Source of the DNA: Toxorhynchites rutilus septentrionalis | Lineage: Eukaryota; Arthropoda; Insecta; Diptera; Culicidae | Direction: 5' to 3' | Length of the DNA: 64,000 nt | Assembly (NCBI RefSeq): GCF_029784135.1 | Contig: NC_073745.1 | Coordinates: forward strand, 84,644,666-84,708,665 | In this document: one piece after another, positions 43,201-55,200 of the stretch | How positions within the stretch are numbered: position 1 is the first letter of the stretch | Layout: each line of letters begins with the position of its first letter | Made by a program: the position numbers and the translations under genes | Notes under the pieces: generated by a model | What the model saw: the letters and a program-made list of their open reading frames with translations, nothing else | What the model was told of the DNA's origin: nothing | Database searches by the model: none

Positions 43201-46200
43201 TTGACTGTTGCTGCTGATATTCATCTATACTCGAAACGTGCTTCTTTCGCACTTGATGCTTGGCCTCGAGATGATTCACTAGCCTTTCGGCGCTTTGGAA
43301 GATTCCCAAGCAATACAGACAGATATACTTTTTGTGCACCTCTCGCATATGTTTGAATAGATTCCAGTTTTCGTAGTGCGTTCCACAAGGAGAGCAAAGG
43401 AACACTTTCTTTTTGTCTTTTTTCCTCTCCGTCGGTTGTTGAGATGCTGCTCCTTGTGCGATTTGAGGTGACACTTGCTGTTGATGTCGCTGCTGTATTT
43501 GATTTGGTGCGATCGGAGGCATAGACAAAGGTTGTTGTTGTTGATGCTGTTGCTGCGACATTCTGTTGTTCGTCAGAATAGTTTTCATTAACGAAGGTTG
43601 CTGTTTCGGTTGCTGTGGTCTTTTCGTGACACTTTTGGGTGGTAATCCAAATCGCACCGGACCAGGTTGCATAGCCTCTCGCAACGCAGGTTGCCATGTT
43701 TGAAGTGGTTGAAACGACTGTTGCTGTTTCGTTGGGGAGTTGTCCTTTTTCCGGCCTCGTCTTTGTTTCTCCGCGATGACTAATCTGTTCTCCTCGTCCA
43801 GTGTATCGGAAGATTCTTCCATTAGAAAGTCATTCGAGCTGACTCCTACATAGTTAGTCTTCAACTGGTTGTTCAACAGGCTGTATCCACCCGGAGGGTT
43901 GGGTTCTGAGGGTACATTCTCCGTTTCCATTCGTTCAACCTGTTCACTTATGTTGTGCATTGTTGGTTTGCTATTATACTCTATTTTAACAAGCTCCGAA
44001 CGTTCGGCGAGAAGTTTCTCTTGCTTCAGAAAATTACTAAAATCGACTGGCTGCGGTTGGACAGGAGGATCGACTTGATGTGACTCTTCAACTATGTCCT
44101 TGGATTTTTCGTCTGAAATAGGTCTTTTCAATGAAATTGATAACTTGAGTCCCTCACTTCTGGTGATCGTTGCCCCGTTTTCATCGTCAACCTCACCATT
44201 GCCTTCTTCCTCTTCCTCTGAGGTGTGATTGAACGAATCATCTATTTCAAGTCGTGATTTACTGTCACTTTCTTCCATCTCGACGTCAGTATGCTTCACT
44301 GATGCGGCATGATTTGAAATTTTCTCCTCACTAATCGCTTTTGGAAGTTCATTCGTTACTTCACGTTCAGCATCTTCTGTTCGGACAGCTGATATTTCTT
44401 CTTCCTCTTTCATCTCATCATCAGAGCTATCGGAGTCCGAGCTTGAACTCGAAGAACTAGATGAAGTACTACTGCTCGATTTATCATCGTCCAGGTCGTC
44501 ATCCTCTATGTTATCTTCTTTCATAGAGTGAGGATCACTTTGTTCTTTCTCGATGTTCGGATTGCTAGTCTGTGCCGCCGCTTCCTCCTCGTTACTATCC
44601 TCGAGCGTTGACTTACCCGAATCAACGGATTGGTCCAACTTTTCGTTAACCTCAACCATCTTTGTATCCAGTATGGTTTTATGGATATTGATTGGCGGTT
44701 GTACATCCGCTGCTTCCAGTTTTTCATCTTCAAGATCACTGTCACTCAGTTTCTGTTGCTTACTGGAGGGTTCCTGAGAGTCTGTGCTGCTTGTGCGATA
44801 CAGCATTCGTTTAAGTGTTTTATGCTCGCTATCGTCCACTGGATCAGCGCATGAATCCATCGGGCTTTCATGTGAAACCTCTCCATTCAGTTGGGGTGCT
44901 GTGGAATGAGATAATAAAGGATTAATTATAATTGAATTCCAGCGCAGTGAGCGACGACGGGAGAAGTGATCCTTGGAAGTATGGAAGCCGAGTTGTCTAT
45001 TCATCTATTTCTAAAAATATACGCGAGCTATTCATGATTTATGAAATTGTGTCGAACCGCAGGACCAGGAACGATAGAGATTAATACACCCAGTTTTTTT
45101 TAAGCGAGGGATGCGTACCTCATAGGAATTCGCGTGGAAAGAACTTCGTAGAGAAACATGGGTGTTCAACAATTTGTAAGAGACGGTGCGATTCCTCTAT
45201 CTCGTCACGTGCATGGAGTGGGGTACCTCAATTTTTTCCTATAATACTATTGTTATTTTGAACAGTAGAATGGAAGGCAGTCATTCGAATAGACGTATAT
45301 TCTACAGATATTTGAAAGGTTTCATCCTTTCATAAAAGCAGAACCATCCGTATTTGAAGCAGAAAGAACAGAGGTTTTACTTTGACAGTAATTACGCGAT
45401 TTTTCATGAAGATTTTTTCAAGTGCCTAAGAATTATGAATTAAACAAAACTATTACACATACCATGACTCAACACATACTTTATAACGAAGAAAATAGTT
45501 AGAAGATACACACACGTATATTATTTGATTCACTTGTATCATTTAAATTACAGGATTATCAAGAAAATTAACACGTCTAGTGCAAGCCACCGGTGGTATG
45601 GTAGTCTATCACCTTTCATCAAAGTATCCAGACAATTCATCCGTAGACGCATCTAACTGTTGTTGCTCTGATGGTGTTCGGAAACTCGGAAAGCTCTTCT
45701 AACTTCGCCCAAATGGCGCTAAAAGCTAAGGTTGTGGTCGAACGAACGAACGTGATGAATTATAGAGGTTTTAAACCATAGACCAACACTCCAAAGATCT
45801 TCAACGTTTTACGGCGTGGGATGAATTTGCTGTATATTTTTATATTGTAATTGGGATTCTGGAGTCTGTGGCCGCAAATCACCATATGGCTGCTCTTTTG
45901 TGCCTAGAGTTAAAACCTTTTTCAGGTGCCCATATAACCATATAATCTGAATCCTGATGCGAGGGATTTTTTGCGTATCTCCTACCATCATCAGGAAAAT
46001 GTCATCCGCATAGAAACATACGTGAACCACCTCGGGAGAACCTAGCAGGCAATTAAAAAAAAGGCGACGGCAAGTATAAAACCTTCAGGTACTCCAATCT
46101 CCCCGTGGAAATTTCTAGAGCTGATGTTTCCTACTTTGACCTCGAAGGTCCCACTTGTGGCGAAAATCATGATTAAGTATAGTATATTGCCGTCGACACC

Positions 46201-49200
46201 CTAACCTGTCAGCGTTTACAGAACTAGCGGGATCCACGAACGATGAAATGCTTTCTCCAGATGCACGACTATCATCTAAACGTGCTGACGACTTCTAATT
46301 TCTCCGTAAAAAATCGGTTCATTCTGCAACCTTTAAAATCGTGTACTCGGGGGCGGTCCGCATGCTTTTGACAGAAAAGATCCACTACATCATATACTGT
46401 GAGTCCAATCCCCTTTTCTTCTTGAATGGCACTAAAATTCTCAGGTGAACTTTCGCCGTTTCAACGTAGGGATTACTTGTGTCATTTTTATTAGTAGTAC
46501 TAAGCTCAGATTTCTCATACCAAATAACACGCCTTGAATATGTTCTAAGTGGCAAATTCTAAGTGGCGTGACTACAAGTACAAGTCGGAAAAAAATATTC
46601 TATGACTGAAGATCCCCCGTCGGGCACACCGTTCATTTTCCAAGGGAATCCTCGGTGCAAAAATGTGACCACTCCTAATGTTCAAGGACAAGTCCTTCCG
46701 ATGGTACCTCCTGTGAGCTTGCAAAAAAAAACCGAGTGCAGCGGACAATGAAATTCAGGTTCCTTCTGGGCTCCGTGGGAATAATTCACCTTCGAACGAC
46801 CCAGCACTCGAGGGGACAAACCCCAACTGTCCCTGTTTTACCGTCAAGTACAACTTCCCAATCGGGATTTATAAAGTTGACTGATATTGCAGATCAAATC
46901 TTCACGTGTTTTAATGTTTCCGACTCCATCAGAACCATTGTCACCGCAATGCTTCCAGTATTAAATTAAAGACAATTTTGCAGCAATTGATGCAAACATG
47001 GCCACTTCTTGCAAAGATTATCTCTCTTGATGTCGTATTTAGATACGTATTTAGAATTGACCTTCACCTATAGGAGGGATCGAAGCTGTTGCTTGTCATG
47101 CAAACATCAGAGACAAGACCTATGTATTGTATTGGCCTTCGAAATTTCAAGTTAGCTGGAAGCAACTTGCTGACATGTGCTCACTCCTGAACACGGATGA
47201 TCTTGGTAGACTTCAACTCTCACGAAACCACCTGGGGGCACAGTACGACAACCGTGCCTTTGTAACGGCTTCAATATGACAGTTTTGAATACGCGGGAAA
47301 CAACGCTTGTACCTAAACCTCCTACTAACCCAAGTACTCTTGACCTTTCGCTTTGATCGAATTCACTATCGTTAGATTGTAAGTAGAATGTAATCAAGGA
47401 CCCCGACGGTAGTGATCACTTGGCAATCACAATTTCTGTCACCAGTGGGTTGAGTTCTTCTGAATCTATAAACATGATATATGACCTAACGAGACACATT
47501 GACTGGAAAGAATATGCGGACGCGATGGCTCTAGCCTTCAACTCCAGAGATGGTTTACCACCATTTGAGGAGTATAACTTCCTTTCTCGTTTTATTTATG
47601 ACAGCGCAGTTCGCGCTCAAACGAAACCCATCCCAGGTTCCACCATTCGCCGAAGGCCTCCCAATCCATGGTAGAATAGCCAGTGTTCCAAGCCTCATCT
47701 GGAAAAATCGAATACATTTAAAGCTTTTCGGAAGTGTGGAACCACTGACAATTTTCAAACGAATTTAGCCCTTGAGAATCAGTTCACAAATTTTATCAAA
47801 GGGAAAAAGCGTGCTTTTTGGAGAAATTTCGTGGGAGGTTTGTCACGAGAAACGTCAATGAAAAAATTATGGAAAGTGGCTCGAAACATGAGAAATCGCT
47901 CTTCATCGAAGGAAAGCGAAGAATATTCACCCCGATTCCACTCCCGTGCAAAAATGATAGAATTCTCTCTTGCTCTCTTTTCTTGTAACAATTTTGCTCC
48001 AGCATCGAATCGAATTAAGTTCAACTTATTGAAAAACCTACCTGATGTGACGAAACATCGCTTGTTGAATTTATTCAATCGGTTTCTGGAACATAATGTT
48101 GTTCCGGATGATTGACAAGGACGAAGATAAGTACGAGTTATAGCTATTCAAAAACCCGAAAAATCCGCGTCCGACTTCAATTCGTACCGCCCAATAGCAA
48201 TACTGTCAAATTGTTGAAGAAAATGATCGCCTTGATCGATGGGTTAAAATAAATAGCCTACTCTTAGATACAAAATATGGGGTTCCACAGGTGCAAGGGG
48301 ACGAATGATTATCTTGCGTTACTTTCTTCAGAAATTCAAATGGCTTACGCCCAAAAAAAGCAAATTGCTTCAGTATTCTTGGTCAGACTCTCGAGGTTTG
48401 CCGCCTATATTGAGCAATTGGAACTTTTGCCGTCTCAACGTATGCATTAACTAGCGTCATTTAGTAATACTAAGTTGAGATTTTTTCAGCCAAATAACAC
48501 GCCATGAATGTATTCCGAGGGGCAAGCTCTAGAATACGCGTGACCACAGTGCAAGTCGAAGGAAGTTTCTTTGACGAAAAATTCCTCCGACCAGAACGGG
48601 AATCGAACCCGAACACCCGGCAAGATAATGTGAGACGCTAATCACTCGGCCACGGGTGCACCAAGGAGCCTTACAAGATACTTTAAACAATTTTTCAACC
48701 TGAGTCATTGTTCTAAGGATTGAGTTCTCCACGTAGATAACGGAGATGATCGTCTTTTCTAGGAAGCATAGACCAGCAAAACCAAAGCTTCAACTTTGCT
48801 CATGCCATGTCATTCAAGTATCTTGGGGCCTGGTTCGACTCTAAATGTACTTGGGGGCCCATATTAGGTATCTGAGTAAAAAATATCAACAAAGAATGAG
48901 CTTTCTCCGTACAATTGCCGGAACCTGGTGGGGAGAGAAGATCTTATCATGTTGTATGACAGTTTCTGTTTCCAATCAGCTGCCAAAACACAGCTTATTA
49001 AACTCGAACGAATTCAGTACCTTTGTCTCCGTATTGCGTTGTGATGTATGTCCTCAACGCACACCATGATTCTCGAGGTTTTGACTGGCGTACTCCCACT
49101 AAAAGATCGCTTCAATTTATTATATCTTCGGTGTATTAAGGATATGAACCCATTGGTGATCGGAAATTTTGAGCAACTGATCGAGTCAAATTTTCACTCT

Positions 49201-52200
49201 GGATTCATGAGTCCATATCATGATTCATCTCCATGCAAGTTGTTACTTCTTCGTATATTCCCAACCGTGTTTTTTCCTGACATAAATCCCTCTGTGCATT
49301 TTAATCTGTCCATGAAGCAGGAAATACATGGAATTCCAGATAATCATCGGTCAGAGATCGTTCCTAAGATCATCGATGCAAAGCATAGGCGTATCGATTT
49401 AAATAATACGTACTTTCCTCTATGAACGAGACCACAGGATTTGGAGTGTTCAATGAAATTTTCAGCACCTCTCACAGTCTTCAGTTTCCTTGCTCAGTGT
49501 ATATTGCAATACACTGGGCGTTGGGTCACCTTTGTCTGAGTCCCCCCAAATTGCTCAATTTTGGGTAATAAGAGGACTGGCTCATTAGCGAAGGTGGGTG
49601 CGGTTGAAAAAAAAATCGCAAGTTTTTGCTACTTAGTTTGTTGGTTCAAGTAATACTTCAAGGACACAGAGAATGTTAATTTTGTCGTTTTCTTATCTTG
49701 ATCGGATCTCATTAACAAATTTTCCAGAAGAGGAAGACGCACGTTCAGAGAACGAAGAGCATCGAATACCATTGTCATATATTTGCCTCTGATGCCCTCT
49801 ATACGAAAACTCTTGTCTGAGTATTTTCATCAATCCGTTTATAGACGTTGAGCTTGGGCTGGACGGTGATATAATTGATTGCCTGCAATCTTCGTTCAAG
49901 TTTTTCTTTGATGCCCAACTGTTCTGCAGATTTTGCATCATCCAGTGAATTTTTTTCCTCCTGTTGTCCAGCTACTGAATCAATACCATCATCGTCAAAT
50001 TTTATCAAGTCACGAACATTTTCAAATGCCTGCTTGGTCAATGCAGTCCGTGACGTTTGATAGAAGACGCCAAAGTCATCACTAATTGGGTCACGACCAC
50101 GAGCAGAATGATTATCCATATACGGGAACAAATCTACATATACGAATCGCCTTTCTGCAATCCTTCCAATCAGGGCTTCAAGGAGTTGCTTCGAAATTTC
50201 TGATAGTTGCTGTTCTAGCTGTTCTAGGATAAATTGCAATCCTAAGTCAGCTTCATTGAGGGTGCAATTCTTCCGCCATAGCAGTTCCAAAGGAATCAGA
50301 ACTGGTTCGAGAGCATAAATCAATTTCTTTATCACTGGAAAATTATCGAAATTACCGGTAATTTTTACAATCAATAACCGGTTATTAATAGGGGGTCTTC
50401 GTAGCCTCTTGGTTACGCGTTCGCTTACCAAGCGATCGATCGTGAGTTCAAACTCAGGGCCCTCAATTGACCATCTTTGTGTTGTTATAGAATAACTACG
50501 TCCACGCAACCATCATCAGCGATGGAAATCGATCCACGGTGGAACAAAGATCGATTCATCCGTACAGCTCTGTTCTGCAAGAAACATCGGGCTGCTGTTC
50601 TATAAATAACCCAACAATGATCAATATCAACTGTCTCCGCTGTCCGGTCTGCTGAACAATGGAAGAGAAGAAAGAATACCCTTTCGGCTACTACTGTGTA
50701 ATTTACCATAATGTAGTGGAACAGAAAAACTAACGCCTAAATGGCTACTACTAACTACTGTGTAATTTACAGTTTATAGAAACATAAACATATATACATG
50801 TACACGATTAAAACCCGGCTCTGTTACAGCTAAAATGCTAGTGAGCCTAATAAATGAATAATTGGGATAAAAAAAAATTACCGGTAATTCGGTAATGAAA
50901 AATCAACCGGTATTACCGGTAAATCCTGTTAACAATCCCTACTTACATCGATTGTTATTTTGATTCAAGAGTAATAATTGAAAGCGGCATAAAGGCAAAT
51001 ATTATTTATGGTGTAAACAGGAAAAATACCGAAACTACCGGTTTTTTTTATCCCTTTTGTTTTATTTTAGGCTCATTAGCATTTTAGATGTAACAGAGCC
51101 GAATTTTAATCGTGTACATGTCACATATTTATCATATCTATAATTAGCACATTACACAGTTGCCATTTTTCGGCGTAGAGTATTCCCTTTTATACCATTG
51201 CAAATGGTACACATTTACACATTAGCCATTTAGGCGTAAGAGTTTTTTATCTGTTCTTCCATTATCCAGTTAAGACTGGACAGCGGAGACAGTCGTTGAT
51301 CCATTGTTGAGTTATTTATAGAACAGCAGCCCGATGTTTCTTGCAGAGCAGAGCAGTTGTATGGATGAATCGACCTTATTTCGACCGTGGATCGATCTCC
51401 ATCGCTGATGATTGTTGCATGGACGTAGTTATTCTGTAACAACACAAAGATGGTCAATGGGGGCCCTGAGTTTTGAACTCAGTCTTGTCACGGTCGCCAT
51501 GAAACCAAAAAATATAATACACAACCTCTTTTAGTTCTGTAATGAGACTGTTTATTTATATAAAGCGCAGGACCCCGGTCCAACACGAACCGTGGTCTGC
51601 CTTCAACTTCAAACTATGACTACTGCTGATGAGCCTCTGTCTCTTACAAAATATGTTCTTATATACTAGTTTACAAAATAAACTTAAACTCTACACAAAC
51701 ATTTTCAGCTGGGCGGAGCATCGCATTTGGTGAATTACGTATAAGAGAAAAAGTGAGGATGAGGAAAAGTAGGTCTTCAGGTTTCCGCTTTGCCTAGCGC
51801 AAACGTAGCCTCAATGGAATGTAAATAATACAACCGGCACTTGCGTAACATGTTGATACAAGTGCGGTGTTTATTTACAGCATGGGAATGTTGCATCGCA
51901 GTCATAAATCGTATAGCGGATGACTAATACTTTATGGCCTGCGCTTAAAGAGGGTTTGGGAGATTGGGTTCATTTAGTGTGAAATGAGAAGGACTATTTA
52001 TGGATAGGGATAATGGGATGAAGATGTGAGAAAGAATATGGAAAAGGGAAATACTGCCACAGATCGCTTACTAAGCGAACGCGCAACCAATGTGGCTACG
52101 GAGACCCCCCAAACTACCGGTTATTGATTGTAAAATTGCGGGTAATTCGGTAATGAAAAATGAACCGGTAAAACCGGTTAAGAATCCCTACTTACATCGA

Positions 52201-55200
52201 TTCTTATTTTGATCTTATTTTGATTCTTGAGTAATATTTTGAAGCGGCATAAAGGCAAATATTATTTAAGGTGTAAAAAGGAAAATTACCGAAATTACCG
52301 GTTATTGATTGTGAAATTAGCGGTAATTCGGTAATGAAAAATGAACCGGTATTACCGGTAAAACCGGTTAACAATCCCTACTTTCATCGGACCCTTTTCC
52401 TAAAGAAAATGTGCTACCCTTCTAAACTCGTTCGAGTCGCCCGCGAGTAATCGGTTTCCTATTTGATTAACCTTAGAATCAACACTTTAACGTCCGCACG
52501 TTTCGTAAAAAAATATACGCTTGGCGCCGGCAGCGCTAATTCGGATTAATTGTCTTCTCGTCGCCCGTTCTTAACATTATCGTAAAATTATAAATTGTTA
52601 AGTTTTACTAATCTCATTATTAGTTTTCATAAGTTCTCAACCCTGTTCCCCTACTTTTATGAAATTTCTAAGATATACATACGTGAATATTATAAACCTG
52701 TCCATATTTTCCCCACTATATGTCCATGCGAGTCACCATCGAAAAAATGTTCTACTTTTCGGTCTGTTTAAATTTTAGTAAAAACATTGAAAAACATTCG
52801 GCGGAATTTTTCGAAAAACAGTATATTGAAATGCAAGGAACTGCATTTAAGTTTGGAGAAACATAAGGTTCGATAGATATAATTGAAGTTCTTCTTAATA
52901 TGTCTGTATTACCCCACCTACTCTACTTATAAAACATAAAACATGTTGGTGTTACTGTTACCTAAACAAAACCCCAACAGAATGCAAACCATACTAAAGT
53001 ACTGTCGCCGACCATTGAGATACTAGGCGCACGTAATCACTGTGATGTCGCAGGACGCCAAAGGGTTAAGGGAACATGTTAATATATATTTTTTAGTATG
53101 AACGAATTAATAAAAAAAATCTCCCGTCACGTGGTGATCCGTCAACAATTCGAGGAGCTTGTGCGAAGAATGGAGAACAATCCTGGCAAAGGGTTTTAGG
53201 TTTGCTGAGGCAGCGAGCACATCGAAACCGATTTTCGCTTCGGTATGGGTGGATACAATTGCAGCGCCTAACCAGTCTCGGGCCACCGACCAAAAATTCT
53301 TTGAATGGCAGAAAGTATGGAAGCAAATTCTAATTTGGTTCGAATCGTTTTACATTTATTTCATTACTAAAGGCTTGGGCCAACTTCAAATTAAAAACAA
53401 AAAGGAAGATTATTGATAATAAAAATAAGGCCAGTGCTACTGGAGGAGGTCCCTACAAGATGTATACTTTCTCGGTCTATGAAGAAGCTATAGTTAATAT
53501 GTTATCGCTAAACAAAGCCGTTAACCAAGAGGATTATTAATGATATCTCATATTTATTTTCCAATATATAGAACATTTTTCTTTCACTTATAGGTTTACG
53601 ATCTCTGATCATCTGACGTTTCATTCGCACGATGGCGCTTCATTATTTTCGTCATCGTTCAACCAAAATGCAAAGCTGTTCAAGATCTATAAATAAAACT
53701 CACATTCTAAACACTTTCTTTGAACATGAATGCATGTTTCTTACCTTCGTGGATTGCTTATTAAAAGCTGCTGTACAAAAATTCTATCAGACTAAAGCAA
53801 TTGATAACAAAAAGCAGCGAATTCTTTGATGGAAGAACAAATTTAAAACGATCAATTGAGACCGTTTCACTAGATTTTGAACACATTTATCGCACCCTCA
53901 AAAAAAAAATAAACGGAATGCCCGAGCGAAATCATGTGAACAAAAACAACGAAAATGAATTGACAGATACTTGAATAAACACAAATTAACCTCTCCCTCG
54001 CTTTCAAGAATATAGTAGATTTTTTTTTTATCTGTATTATAGTGACTTTCAACTCATTTGGTTGGTTCGTCACTTTTACTTCCATTTTTGGAAGAATGTC
54101 GGGAGTGAGAATTGAACTCGTGACCTTTAGTGTGAGAGGCATGGATGTTACCACTACGCCAGATCGCCTCCACAATATAGTAAATGACTACGACATGATT
54201 TTGAGCATCTCATTCGCAGCGTCATTCGCATTCGCATTCGTCATTCGCAGCGTACAATAGAGGGGAATGTGGGACGTTAACCACTCGGCCACGGAAGCGC
54301 ACGATCCTCACCTCATTCCCATTTTCTGTAATGGATCATTGAATAATGCTAACTTGTTGTCCATGGAGTATGCCTCCGGTCAATGAAGCTCAAACAATGG
54401 GACAATTTGAACAAATACTTTTATGGAAAAAGTACCCAAAAATGTCGATGTCACAACCGCATTGTTGACGTAGGACTTCAAAATTGTTTCATTCAATATT
54501 CTCGTTTATCGTTTCGGGTATTCATCGGAATTATTTATTAAATATCGAACATAATTTTCTCTAACTCTAATAGAATTTTGGTGGTCGAGAACCGATGATT
54601 GATCATGCATCGCAAGCGTTACTCTTCTTCTCAGTGTTATAGCTACATCAGTTATCGCCTTGATATGTTCCCTCGTCTCGTCGCTTGAATCTTAAAGAAT
54701 TTCCAATTCGACTGGTATGCATATCATCAAAATTTGTTAGTAACGAAAATAGTTATTAACGTTAACATTATTTCTTAAAATTGTAACTGGCACCTTTACT
54801 GAAAGAGGTAGTCCTACGTTAAAAGTATGGTTTTCTTTAAAACAGTGAAAATCCTGGCTCGCTGTAAGAGTAAAAGAATTTTCAAAACAAAATATCTCAT
54901 CGTTTTTTAGGAACCAAATAAATATGAACCCGCTCCCATCAAGAGAAAATATTCATCTTCAAATTGAGAAAAAAGAATGACAAAACTTCCTAAAGACCTT
55001 TAGAAAAAAAACCTTAAATAACCTTACATAATTAACTCAGTATAAGGATCATATGTTGGATACCAGGTGATAATACACCTACTGAAAACTGAAAAAAGAT
55101 ACTTACATTCAGTACATTCGCTTATGATTCCTTTATCCAAAGCATTATTTTGCAGTTTATCCATCGGCTCTATTGTTTCTTCCGGATTATTTGGTTCATC

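Larger units (their letters stand above)
50330..52390. repeat. ACCGGT-rich ~185-bp tandem unit array (hAT subterminal), with insertions
   Basis: Three diverged copies of a unit containing gaaattaccggttattgatt, taattcggtaatgaaaaat, accggtaaaaccggttaaca, atccctacttacatcgatt and gcggcataaaggcaaatatt. The segments are 50330-50390 continued at 50878-51041, 52111-52264 and 52265-52390. The right end TTAACAATCCCTA (52367-52380) would be a hAT-like terminus (TAGGGATTGTTAACCGG inverse). Two SINEs and a solo LTR are inserted within the array. Confidence 0.7.

Noticed and set aside
53870..54175. 101-codon minus frame with MWRRSGVVVTSMP start
   Set aside because: The start lies in the tRNA-headed SINE and the rest is intron; no coding evidence.
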